From contig JAAMPI010000240.1 in assembly GCA_013054445.1 (NCBI GenBank), forward strand, positions 1-48,687: 48,687 bases of DNA. The letters are read 5' to 3'. A program made the translations under genes and the position numbers. The stretch's first letter is position 1. Every line of letters begins with the position of its first letter. The notes beneath the pieces were generated by a model. The model did not search any database, had not been told where the DNA came from, and worked only from the letters and a program-made list of their open reading frames with translations. Below, in pieces: positions 9,847 through 20,645 of the stretch. The stretch is from Cudoniella acicularis. Its lineage: Eukaryota; Ascomycota; Leotiomycetes; Helotiales; Helotiaceae.

Positions 9847-11037
9847 TCAGAGAAGAGCGTAACCATGCTTCTGCCTCTGATGGGTTCTCAGTTTCTCGAG
9901 ACGACAATACCCCTTGCCACCATTGTTGCTGCAGCCGAACCAGGCGCAATGATATTTGATACCGTAATGGACAGACTCGATATGGCGCTGAAGATCTGCG
10001 GCGCGGGCGAAGGACTCTTGGCAACCTTCCCATGAGCAAGCGGTGCGTCGAGCCGTAGATGGAACAACTGGCCACATTAGCATGCCAAAGCTGCCATCAT
10101 AGAAGGTTCCTAGATTCTGAACCATATCGCCTAGAGGAAACCCCGTAGTTGACTGGATAAACGATGCCGTCTGAAGTAAATCTTCTGCTGTGTGAGTTCC
10201 GGTGTTGCCATACTGAGGCTGGAAAGACATCCCGCCACCCGGGCCCAAACCGACATGATTGTTTTGGATGAATGTCGTTGCTTCCGTCGAACTTAGTCCC
10301 TCAGAGAAATGATTTACGCCGAAAAGAGGGCCGTTTGGGAGATTAGACTGCGCAAGACTATCCGAGCCATAAGACTCAGTCGCAAATTGCTCTCCAACAT
10401 CGCTGAAATCCGCCGCGATGTTAAGAGTGGCCAAGGGATTTTGGTAAAGTTGCTGGTCCCCTTGACCAGAGCTGGGACTCAACTGAGCACCAGGCAAAAC
10501 TTCTCCATGCGTGCGGAACGCAGATTCATTCACGTTTTGGTCTACGGCATCGATAGAAACATACGCCGGTGCATCGACGGATTGCGTAGTCGACCATGCT
10601 GGACCCTTTTCGCTAAAAGTTCCCACCTCGGGCAACGATGATGTCGAATGATAGATGTTGCAGGCAACGCAAGTATAATCCGGAAGACCATTTGTGAGCT
10701 CCAGGCAGTCGTACCCAAGTGAATGAACTCCAGTGTCGATGATCCTAACGTCGCTGGTTGTTGATTCTGTGTCTGGAGCTGCAGGTTGAATGCTAGTCAT
10801 GTGACTGGTCATGTGACTCTGGTCTGCTGACCACTGTTCACCGAGCCTTGGCGATAACGATGGTAACGCCCTCCGATTATGCGAGGTGAATCTGAAAGGC
10901 CCACCACGTTAGTGTTTTTTTTTTTTTACTTACCGGACCATGTGACCACCACATTGTGCGTGGGGGAATGGACCAATAGGATTTCCGGTGGCCTGAATAG
11001 GCGGGGCCGAGGGCGAGGGCGAGGGCGGTGGCTGCAT
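9847..11037 (-). CDS. C2H2 zinc-finger protein, probable transcription factor
   Basis: Exons are complement 10934-11037 and 9847-10891, 382 residues. The 42-base intron (10892-10933) has a GTAAGT donor, a perfect CTAAC branch site and CAG. It joins an upstream Pro/Ser-rich exon (ATG 11037) in frame. If that exon is not used, translation would start at the ATG at 10812 (321 residues). Two C2H2 fingers sit at the C-terminus: Cys320/Cys325/His338/His343 (CSWEGCQESFARAADLQRHI) and Cys350/Cys355/His372/His377. The rest is low-complexity Ser/Thr/Gln/Gly-rich sequence typical of activation regions. The C-terminal pair placed within 10 residues of the end is common in fungal regulators. The neighbour at 11319 is another zinc-finger gene in divergent orientation, so the two may share a 280-base promoter. 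Confidence 0.8.
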
Positions 11038-11318
11038 AATGCTGATGCTGCTTTTGGTGCTGTTGGACCGAATTTTGGCAGGGGATGGACTGCTGCGGAT
11101 GAGTTGATCCAACGAAAGGCACAGGAAGTTTTGGCATCTCAAGGAGGGAGGGCCGACTACTTGTAAATGTCCATTCGACTCCCTCGTGCCGCTTTTGACA
11201 CAGCCGCAGATATGACCCTCAAAGTGTCCGCGGGCAGCACAGCAGCTTTAATAAATTCGGACCCGTCACGAACACTCAATTCCTGGAACATGAGCATCAA
11301 AGGGATGAAAAGCCAGCC

Positions 11319-12104
11319 ATGATAGAATCGACATCGAATTCAAGCAACTCAAGTTCAAATGTAGTTGCGCCAATTGGGGAACGCGACGCTGATCTTACAT
11401 ATATGTGGATGCCTATGTCCTGCGACAGCACTATTGAAGCACCGTCCTCAAATCCTGGTTTTACCTCTACAACTCCTCTGAAAGACAATCAACAACACCA
11501 AAATCCTTTATTATCGACAAGCTTCCCAAGTGCAATACCTACTCCACCATTTCAATTGTCCTGTGTTTTTTTGTCAGAATATTCTGAAGAGCCTTGCAAC
11601 AAGAGATTCAACCGCCAATGCGACCTTAAGTATGTCATTGATCTTTCCCCCCTCGAGTATACTGACAACCAAATAAGCCGTCACTTGAAATCTCACACTC
11701 GTCCATACAAATGCCACCAATGCGATCTGCAATTCTCTTCTCCAAAGGATCGAAATCGTCACTTTGATACTGGACATCGCGATGAGAAAGAGAGGGTATA
11801 TTATTGCTGCACTGAAAGGAAATGTATGAGCGCAATGGTGAGCTGGACTGTCGACGGTACGCTTGTTCCAGAGCTATTTACGAGGGTAGACAACTGGCAA
11901 GCACATCTCAAACGAAAGCATGGTCGAAGAACTCGAGAAATACGAGCAATCCATGCAAAGGGGATTCCAACTGTGTTTTGGGAAGGTGATGGCAAGTGTG
12001 TATATGGACCATTGGCGAAGTCAAATCCGCGTGCTCGGAAACCTCACGACACCGAGAGCACCTCTGCAACACCGACGTCCAGCATCGAAAACGACGCTGT
12101 CTAA
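11319..12104 (+). CDS. C2H2 zinc-finger protein
   Basis: Exons 11319-11629 and 11678-12104, 245 residues. The 48-base intron (GTATGT...AAATAAG) is a multiple of three and free of stops, so an unspliced reading also looks open. Splicing restores a canonical finger, CDLNRHLKSH, which shows that it is a real intron. Finger 1 uses Cys93/His106/His110 with its first Cys at 82 (a long C-x10-C spacing, atypical). Finger 2 is standard: Cys116/Cys119/His132/His137, separated from finger 1 by the TRPYK linker. A third Cys/His set follows (YYCCTERKC...HLKRKH) and may be a degenerate finger. The N-terminal 80 residues are Ser/Asn-rich. Probably nuclear and DNA-binding; target genes unknown. Confidence 0.85.
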   Translation: MIESTSNSSNSSSNVVAPIGERDADLTYMWMPMSCDSTIEAPSSNPGFTSTTPLKDNQQHQNPLLSTSFPSAIPTPPFQLSCVFLSEYSEEPCNKRFNRQCDLKYVIDLSPLEYTDNQISRHLKSHTRPYKCHQCDLQFSSPKDRNRHFDTGHRDEKERVYYCCTERKCMSAMVSWTVDGTLVPELFTRVDNWQAHLKRKHGRRTREIRAIHAKGIPTVFWEGDGKCVYGPLAKSNPRARKPHDTESTSATPTSSIENDAV

Positions 12105-12666
12105 AGAGATACGACCATGGAAAACGAGCTCTGAAAGATTGAAGAGACTTAGGAGCAAATGAATAGTCAAACTTTGTTTCCAAATTCTATGCTTCGGAAA
12201 GTTGCAAAATTATAATGGCAGTAGCCTAAAGGTATTCATTATGGGTATTATATTTTTGACTTTCATTGTCCGAGTACGTTCTCAATCCCAGCCTTTCCAG
12301 TAATCAATTCGCATGCACATGATCTCCTCCCCTATTTTTAGACAACAGGGAAAGCAGCTTGAATGATTGTGTTTGTGTATACTCCAGTTCGTCTCAGTTA
12401 TCCACTCACAAAACTTTGGTTGATTGTACTCATTCATAGTAGCCATCCGCTCCTGACTATAATCATTATTTAATCGATTTGACTATAGCAATCCACGGAA
12501 GTCATGATTCACGCCATTCTCCTTTTTTTTTTTGTTTGCATAAAAGCAAGGCTCCTCTATCCAAATTCCGAAATATTCTCTTCAGAACTCGGGATTCCCG
12601 CACACATCTCAACACTTTTTCTAATAGTCGTTGTATCAATCAAAACAACCTTCAACACTAACAACC
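12105..12666. other. Intergenic region
   Basis: No gene is seen. The segment holds the 3' flank of the zinc-finger gene and a pyrimidine-rich promoter/leader for the next gene, with a TTTTTTTTTTG tract at about 12524 and a CAACAACC-type leader ending in AACAACC before the ATG at 12667. Confidence 0.5.
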
Positions 12667-13450
12667 ATGTCTTCCGACACAAAGCCTATCACTCCTACGC
12701 AAGAGGAGGCTCCTAAAATCTTCTCCGAGCGCATTCCCAGTCTCACGAAGCTTACCGTTAGCTCCATGGAACAGAGCATCCACCCTGAGTCTTCTTTGAG
12801 TCTGAGCCCTCATGACGATCATCCCTTTGCGCCTTTCAACTCTCCTATTGCCCCTGAGGCTCTGGATACCGTGGAGTCACTTGACGAAGCTCTTATTCAG
12901 AAAGACGAGTCCTCAGTTGAGAAGCCGGAACCGTTGGTCACCAAGTACATTCCATCTCAGGGTACGAGAACCAAGGCTCTTGCTCTTCAGTTTGAAAAGC
13001 TAACATATATTAGTTCTTGCTAAGATCGAAGAGTTCTATCGACTCCGTGAGGAAGAGGGCAAATGTGCAAACTTCATTTTACATCTGACTTTAGAAAAGG
13101 CCGGCGAGATTTTATTTGATGTGGTCCTCCAGAAGCCGGAGCCTGAGCAAGAACACTACAAAACCTTCGAAGAACCCGAGAAACTCAAACGTATCGAATG
13201 CATCGCCTCATCTGGAACTGGAGAGGAAGAGAAAACCGTTTCTACGACCCCACCATCTATTCAAGAGCGTCGTCCTAAAATGACCGAAATAATTGGTAGC
13301 GATACGGTTTACAGTGTTACTTCGCTCAAGAATCGGGATTTTCATGCTTCGGTGAGGCGTAGACGCTTTTTAGAGCAGGGCGGGAAGCATGAGGAGGGTT
13401 GCATTTTTGAGGGCTTGCGAAGTTTACGACTGGACTTCAAAAACAGGTAA
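12667..13450 (+). CDS. Hypothetical protein, acidic, unrecognised
   Basis: Exons 12667-12961 and 13014-13450, 243 residues. The intron (12962-13013) has a GTACGA donor, a GCTAACAT branch site and a TTAG acceptor, and joins in frame. The ATG follows ACAACC, a good fungal start. The first 100 residues are Ser/Pro/Glu-rich and likely disordered. After the intron comes a short helical stretch (KIEEFYRLREEEGKCANFIL) and then a Lys/Glu-rich region with an RRRR run near the end. I do not recognise the family. Intact frame, clean intron and a good start make it likely to be expressed. Confidence 0.65.
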
Positions 13451-14296
13451 GGGTTTAGGTACTGGATTGTGGTTCTAGAAGATAGATACTAGATAGACTG
13501 TGATGGCAAGTACGAGCATTGGTGTTTTACCATCGTGATTAAGGATTCGGAGGTGTTTCTCACGTGACCCTTCCATTTTCCACACTCCAAAAGAAAAGCT
13601 CGATAGGGATTTGGTATTTCCTCAAAAGAAACAAGTCATAATATAAGTCATACTCTCTTCTATTGTGGCCACTTATTTAGTATTTTTAATTTGTGGTTAT
13701 TTAATTGTTTTTAAGTGTTCACTTAGGTTCCCTTCGACCGTTTCCTGGTCCGCGCGCTCCGAAATCACTTAGATGGCGGGCAAATTTTCAAGCACCTTAG
13801 CATAGCTCTCTTTGCAGTTGTTGAGCTTTTGAAATTGACCTTTTGTGTGGTAGAAGGGCTTACCGGGTAAGTGGGTAGGCTTCACGCGATCGACCAACTT
13901 TCAAGGTGTAAGAGCCGAAGATTCGCAGATGCACCTTCCATAAATTGATTTTTTAAGAGTAACAAGTTAATAATCAAAGGATTTAAAATAATTATTAAGC
14001 AACGATGTATTCACCTCCAGATCCTAGAAGTAGGTAACATTTCGAAGTGTTTAGGCGCTATCCTTTGAATAGTTTCTCGGCTTGTGCGACAAAGTCACTC
14101 ATAACACTTCGAAAACTCTTTTGCGCTAAAAGGTAGCGTTCTCAAAAGATCACGATCTTGTATTTAATATTACAGTCTGTAGCTCTATGACTTGGAAAAT
14201 CTAGAACCTAGGCTTGCCATTGCTTCGTGTATGCAGCAACATTTTCAACAACTGGATGCTTAATCCCTTATTTCCTAGCTCGCGAGGATATAATGC
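13451..14296. other. Intergenic region with a short inverted motif
   Basis: No gene is seen. TTTCGAAGTGTTT near 14039 and AACACTTCGAAAA near 14105 form a loose inverted repeat about 50 bases apart, and a similar CGAAGTGTTTTCG motif occurs near 24391. This may be a dispersed repeat or binding site; nothing stronger can be said. Confidence 0.4.
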
Positions 14297-16033
14297 TTAC
14301 ATAGAGTAACTCCGAGAGCTTGCTCCCCTTCGCAGGGAAGAGTTATAAGAATTATAAGCCACATTCCCAAACATCCTCACCCATAAGCACCCATCAAAGT
14401 CCTTACAACGACTAGGCAATCGATACTCCTTTTCCGTATTCTCAGGCATATCTCTTGTATTCGTAGCGAAACATTCAACCACAGTATTCTTCAGGTTCTT
14501 CTTGAATGTGTTCCAGTAGCTTTCTTTGCCGTTGAAAGGTTCATTGAACTCTAAGAAGACCGTAAGGTATTAACGGCTGAAGACTCGTGAAGAGAGAGTG
14601 GGAGAAAGATTCGGGCGTAGGTGAGGGGATACTTACTTTTCCGTGGTATCAACGACAATGCTTTAGTTCTTTCTGCTTTGGTGAGCGGTGGTGCAGGATT
14701 TTCGATGGGAGGTAACTCAGCGTCGTCGGCAAATTCGTAAAAGCTTAGCCAGAGAGTCATGTCTGGATGCGGATCATCGGCATGGATCTGAAGGTAGACT
14801 CTCTGAAGGTTCTCAAGTACTACATTTGTCATCAGTAACAAAGTCGCCTAGCTTGCCAGCTCACTGAAATTGAGAGAGGAAAAAAAGGAAATCTAGAGAG
14901 TTTCCGTACTATCTAAAGGGATATCATTCACGTATGACTTAGCACACTTTTTGCATTCCTCCATAGGAACTATCCTGGTGTAAACAGGATAAACAAAACG
15001 TGGATCTCCACTATTTTCCTGGAACCATTCTTCGATATCATAGAGAACTGCACCTTAACTGTCAGCTTTTGACTGAAAGCTTTCAAAGTGATAGATGGGA
15101 AAATGGTACCATCGTCTGGAACACTGGTGCAATCTAGTCCCCGTTCATCAGGTTGCTGAACCGTGAACAATGTGCTATAATATTCTTCTCCAGGTGGATT
15201 ACTGATTATAACACCTAGAAAGACATCTGCACACAAACTATCTTCTGCCCAACGACGATAGAACTCCTCGACTTAAGCAAGCATTGCCGATATCAGTATC
15301 CCAAAAGCTCCAAAAAGGGGGTTAATTTTCTTACCGTTCATCTGGCACCTCAGGGCCGGGACAGCGTCTATTTAGATGCTCTTTAAGTCTAGCCATTTTC
15401 TTTCCGTAGTTGGGATCAGACTCGTGCTCTACGGAAAGTATCTCGGTCGAATGTGTGCAATTGTTATACGGCTCTCCCGTCTCCTGCGCATCGGAATTCG
15501 GTTCGCAAGATGGACAGCCAAGTTCTTTCACACGGCCTGTGATTTCGCAAGCGGGATATTCCGGATCGTAATATATTGGGTCACTAACTTCTCCTAACAA
15601 TTGGAGAAAAAACTCCCTGACTGCGTAAAAGTGTCAGTGGAAACTTGCCGTATTTGAATTTTGAAGGGGAAAACTTACGCCTCTTGAGAACTTCATAGGA
15701 ATCAGGGGAGTCTGGTTCGGAAAGAAAGGCAGAGCCACCCATGTAGACTCCATAATCAGTGTAGCATTTTGTGATAATCTAGAATTCGGTGTTGAGTCCA
15801 GCAGCACGATGTTTCTCGTAGGAAGCGTCGAGTGTTAGAACAATTACTGCTATTAGCTTTTCCGACATTAAGGGTTAAGATTAAGAGGGAAACTAACACC
15901 CTGATTTTTTCTTTTTGTTGCTCTTGAATGGTGATGATAAGCTTTCGGAAACTTGCTCAGAGACCTCAGGTGCCTCGGGGTTAGCTTGAGGTGCTTCCTC
16001 AGTAGGAAGTATCGTATCGTGGTTTGAAGACAT
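14297..16033 (-). pseudogene. Multi-exon hypothetical gene that does not read through; probable pseudogene
   Basis: From the ATG at 16033 the following pieces join well: exon 1 to 15898, exon 2 15846-15679, exon 3 15620-15335, a later exon to 15110, 15047 onward, a segment ending at 14637, and a last exon 14550-14297. Several junctions have canonical GTTAGT, GTAAGT and GTAAGA donors, and 15047/15110 joins cleanly in frame. Two faults remain: an in-frame TAG in exon 2 (near 15790, between NTEF and IITKCYTDY), and no in-frame acceptor after the donor at 15334. The encoded sequence is Cys- and acid-rich (LGCPSCEPNSD, ECKKCAKSY) and the last exon is basic. I recognise no domain. It may be a recently inactivated gene, a sequence error, or a gene with splicing I have not solved. 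The exon 2 acceptor is a NAGNAG pair. Confidence 0.45.
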
Positions 16034-17339
16034 AATTGTTGAGAATGGTGATGAATTCTTTGTGTAGTGTAAGTAGAAGTGTCGTGGAATGTTCAATTGC
16101 TGAAAAAAAAAACCTCTTCGCCACGAAAGGGATGCTTGTATAAGTAAACAATTACAAAGAGCGATGTGAATCACTCACCTTGTTGAATAATAACTCAATT
16201 AGACTTGTATAATACCACCCGTGAATTTATTTGATAGTGAATATAACTATTTTCTGATTCTGCACATACATAGAGGGTCATACACCTTGTCAGTTGTCTT
16301 TTAAGCGATGTCGTTTTAACAGATTTTTAAATATTAAAATAACAAGAAAGAAATAATCCTTCTAACAAAGATAGATAGATATAATACACATAGAAAAATT
16401 CCTATATTTAATTACTATACTCTACCTCGTGCAGAGTCTAGTTAACTTTTGAAGTGTTTCTCCATCCAAGTACATGATTCACAGACTTGCAGCACACAGA
16501 CCATCTAATCAGACCAACACGAAATCGATATAACACACTCAAATACTCTTCCATTATTTACTTATCTATATCAACCATAAGCTTTCCTACTTAGAAATTT
16601 CAAAAGTACTTGAGAAAAAAAAAGAAACAGATTAGGAAGCCGGGTGCGTATGAGAATCCTCCGGGTACGGGTAGGGCCAATTGTCCTGAGTATCCTATAC
16701 CCAGCTTGGCTCTGCCAGGTAAGGGTAATCTATTACCCCACTGATCTTGACACCGTAACTAGGTAGCCGGGTTCCTAATACTGTAAAAATATTGCCTAAT
16801 ATTTCAGTGTCAAAAGGTTTTCCGTAATACTATCTCCTTTTTAAGCTTTACTCGGACTACTCCTAAATTCTTGAAGCTTAATTTTCCACACTTGAAAAGC
16901 AGTTTATTGACGTTAAACTTCTCAAAGATTTACTTCAAATCCACTAACCAAGTCTTTTTTCTATCTTTCACTTTTTTTAAACAATTACTTTTATTAAAGT
17001 ATTTTTTCTCCCTTCAAATTACTCGATTACTTCTAATTATCTTCACCACCACTCAAAATCCCTTCTCTCACCTTTCTATCTTCCTCCTACCACCTTCCAC
17101 ACCCCAATTCCTCTCTCCCAATCCCAATCCCAACCACAACCACAACCACAACCACAACCCCTTCCCTATACTAACTACACAACCACTAATCAACAAATCA
17201 ACCAGCCAATTACAGCTTATTCCTACATTTACACGAACCTCTCACTATTTCACTTTTTCACACCAGATAAAATATACACAAACCTCATTAACTCATAATA
17301 CATTTATTTCATTAACTACCCCTTTCCCCTTCTCCTCTT
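16034..17339. other. Intergenic region, AT-rich with pyrimidine-rich tract
   Basis: The first 200 bases are the promoter side of the minus-strand locus. About 16300-16600 is AT-rich without genes. Positions 16639-16790 contain GGGTA/TACCC-rich sequence like that near 60-130 and 4590-4700. From about 16870 to 17340 the plus strand is strongly C/T-rich; an open frame there encodes only Phe/Leu/Ser/Pro/His low complexity and is not accepted as a gene. This is the 3' flank of the reductase. Confidence 0.5.
17117..17162. repeat. CCAAT/CCAACCA low-complexity repeat
   Basis: Tandem CCCAAT units pass into ACAACC units (about 46 bases), within a C/T-rich tract downstream of the reductase. Simple-sequence expansion, with no coding meaning. 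Confidence 0.7.
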
Positions 17340-19385
17340 CTAAAAACAATACTCCTCAACATACAACCCAATCCCCTGCGCCCCCGTTCCTTTATGAACA
17401 GCCCTCTCATCACTCAAACTCGCAACACTGTTCCTAACCGTCGCCACAAGAGATTTCCCACCACAAACCGCAACGCTAGTTTCTCCTCCCGTTATTTCAA
17501 CAGTTTTGCGGATGAGATCTCTTATTTGAGGACGTGTATATGAGTAGATGATTTGGGTGTTGGGTTTTGAGGTGGAGGTAGAGGTGGGGGCGGGGTTGGA
17601 GCAGCAGCAGCTGGAAGATGGCTCGTCATCGAGGCGGGAGGATTTCGTGCTCATGCTTGATTTGGAAATCACTATGGCGTCGAGATCTTTCTTTTCGCTG
17701 AGTGTGGATTTTTCGCCTTCCAAGATCTGGTCTTGATTTTGGTTTTGCGCACCACAGCAACACTCACTATCCCCAACTTCTGTCTTCTCACTCTCGTGCA
17801 AAGAGTCGGCTCCCCCCTCTTCGCTCGTAATGGCGATCTCAACAGTAAGATCTATTGCTCGAGATTCTGCTTTCGCCAGAGCAGCATTCAACCTTTTCAC
17901 GTAGAAATTTATGTGCGATTTATTGCGCACGACGAGTAGGAAGCTGATTCGTTGCGTGCAAACCGTTCGTCGGGTGGAAAGTACGCTTTCCAGAATAGGG
18001 AGCGTGAAAGAAGCACCGGTGGAGGCGGAAATTAGGATGAGCGATTCGTAGGCTGACCAAGTTGGGGGCACGCCGTAGGGACCTGTGATGAAACCTGTTA
18101 GAGTGTAGTGCTTTTGTTCCTGTGTTTTCATGGCGAGGCGGTGGATGCGTTTTGAGAAGCCGGATTGAGCGCGAATGGCTAGTTGGACTTCGTTGCAGTG
18201 GCATTGGTCTGGTGCCATGAAGGGGTTGGCGATGGTGAAGGGGTGTGATTCGAGGGGTCCTAGGTAGGGGATCCAGAGGTATAAGTGTTGGCCTGGCGTC
18301 CAGGAGAAGTGGACATCTTTGATTGTGACTACAGTGATTTCATCGCATGTTGCTTCGAGCTCGATTTGGTGGCCGATTCTCTTGGTGCCGTTGCATTGTT
18401 GTTTGGTTTGGAAGCGGATGTTTCTGAACAATAACATGCCCCATCGAAAAACGCGGTCGAAAGAGAGCGCGGCGATCGCGAACCAGATGTTGTATTGAGC
18501 GTAATCCGGGACGTGGACGTAAAGGAGGTATAAGAACACAGCGGCTGATACTATGTGTTGGAGTACGAAGAATTCATACCAAAGGCGTCGTAGTGGAAAA
18601 AATGAAGAGACGACAGTCCACAAGAGGACTCCCCAGGCTCCTAGGCCATATTTTACCATCGGCATCATACCAAGCTCGAGCGCAATGAAGTCTGCTCTGA
18701 GCCACTCGGTCCAGAAAAAGAATCCGTGAACAGTAACAGTGACAAGCAAGGTGCGAGAAACCCAGCGATGTAACCAGTTAAGCCTTTCATGAGAACTGCC
18801 AATAATGAAACCGATTACATTCGATTTTGAGGCAAGCAGGTACACCAAGGGAACTTGGGTCACTGAGATCCAAGCGTTCCTGAAGCCGATTCTTTCCCAG
18901 TAGTAGGCATCGAAGACAACGGCCTGCGAAGTCATCAAGCAGGCGACGACGGCCCAGTAGCAAGCTATGATCAGGACTTTTCCGAGTGGGAGAGGAGTCA
19001 ACCCAGAGAGCCATCCAGATCCACCAGGATGAAGTTGCGGATAGCTCATCTCGCGCGTGATAGCAGTCGCTGTCGCATAAACCTGCATCGGGAAATTGGT
19101 GACCTTTGTTGGGTACGAGGTTGATTTCTTTGTCTTGACAAGCCTCAACCTACGTCGAAAATTCCATGTCAGAAATACATCCGAGGTAGTGAAGTGATAT
19201 GAAGACATTTCTTACCTCGCCCAGTTCTGATAAAAGTCCAACCCTCTCAGAAGAAGCATGAAGCCAATAACGGCCGCAATGATATACCAAAACCCTTGTG
19301 CCAGCACTTGGTTGTAGTCTCTGAACATTCCATCCGAACTCATGTCCATCCCCGACCCCGACATACCGCTCATGAGCATATCCAT
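17340..19385 (-). CDS. Ferric/cupric-chelate reductase, plasma-membrane flavocytochrome
   Basis: Exons complement 19216-19385 and 17340-19149, 659 residues; the 66-base intron has a GTAAGA donor and a GTAG acceptor. Hydrophobic helices lie in residues about 30-290. Two bis-histidine pairs with 14-residue spacing, His184/His198 and His255/His269, are the haem ligands of the FRE/NOX family. HPFTIAN at about 359-365 is the FAD-binding motif. GPYG at about 413-416 and the following SAST-G segment belong to the NADPH-binding lobe. The protein reduces extracellular Fe(III) or Cu(II) using cytosolic NADPH. Oddities: 7 Met in the first 20 residues (MDMLMSGMSGSGMDM), like copper-binding Mets motifs of Ctr transporters, and two CCC triplets (ECCCG, SSCCCS) in a long insertion of the NADPH lobe. 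Start chosen at 19385 because upstream in-frame codons are not ATG. Confidence 0.92.
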
Positions 19386-20645
19386 GTTTGCACAATAATC
19401 GAAAAGAAAGAATTTAAAAGTTCTTAAAAGTTCAGCGTGGCACGCTGCTCCGCATGGCGCCAACAATCGGATAATCGTATGCTGGCGTAGTCAAGATTGT
19501 TGCAAGTGATCTGGTGGGTGGAGGAGGTGGTGCTGGTAGTAATAATGGCGATGATGGTGATTCTGATGTGAGGGCGGGAAATGTTGCAAACTAGTGTAGC
19601 GATATGATTCTGACGAGAAGGGAAGGGATTAAGAATTAGACTGAGGTGGAATGGAGGGGCAGTGGGGGCACCTGGGTGGGAAGCTAGGCTGATGAGATCA
19701 GAGGAACGAGGTATTTCTGAGCACGACGAGGACTCGAGGGGTAGGATATCACCTGCTCTTCATGGGTCCTCACTGCTGGAAGCAAGGCTAGTGGACTGCC
19801 CTTGAGCATGGGTATTAGCTTCAGCATTCGTGCCGTACTGTCCGTAGTGATTCCCGAATCTCTTATTTGAGCGCTTTTGCGGCAGTTTTTTGGTTGCTTG
19901 CCGCGTTCCAGCTTGGCGTAAAAACGCAGATATAAGATAGTGACTGGCCCCTTCACTAAGAATTGGTCATTGCTACCAACGCCGTCTTATGGACTCTGGA
20001 CCCCAGGAACTTGAATATGCGGCAACTTGAGCGAGAATGAGAGCAATGAGGGGGAATGCGAGCGTCTTGAAGAAAGCGCCGTTGCAAGCGAGGAAAATGA
20101 AAATTGACGTTGTTGACCCCCTGTTCGCCAGCCACAATGTGCGCAATCCCCCTCAAAAAGGGGCCGGACGCAGCCGAGCCCAGTAAACACTCACCAAAAA
20201 GTCAACATCACCCAATCATAACTTTAGCACGCTCTTCAACAGCCGGCGCATGTCCTGACTGATGTCTTTCATTGATTAAGTGCCAAGTCTTCCAGGACCC
20301 AACAGGGCGGGCCCCCCGGATGAACTTCAAGCTCATCCGATAACGAGTGACACAAAGCTTGTGAACGCTGGGCAAGGCTTGTTTGGGTGACATGAGATAG
20401 CTTGCTGTAGAACTCGGGGTCCTAGGGCAGGGGCCAGGAAGTGGATTTCACTACGAACACCCTCTCTCTTCTACCCATTCCATGTGGGTGGATAAGAATC
20501 ATGTGGCTTGCATCTCTTGGAGCTTGGATTCTCCGGATCTTTTTTGCAAAATTAACTTTGACATCTTTTCCTTCCTCCTCCCTTCTCGCCAACAGACACA
20601 ATCACCCATACCCACACGCATACATACGCCAGAAAAGAATTCAAG
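19386..20645. other. Intergenic region between divergent metal-related genes
   Basis: No gene is recognised. This 1.26-kb region separates the reductase (leftward) from the BIM1-like gene (rightward) and so must hold both promoters. A GGAGGTGG...GATGATGG simple-sequence stretch is at 19508-19560. Minus-strand frames at 19684-20190 lack domains, good starts and introns. Confidence 0.5.

Noticed and set aside
10879..11166. Plus-strand frame opposite the zinc-finger first exon
   Set aside because: Overlaps the GTAAGT...CAG intron and exon of the gene on the other strand and is biased (Phe run, Gly/Arg run).
16871..17437. 188-codon open frame on the plus strand downstream of the reductase
   Set aside because: It is pyrimidine-rich low complexity (Phe/Leu/Ser/Pro/His), overlaps the 3' end of the reductase on the other strand, and has no domain or good start.
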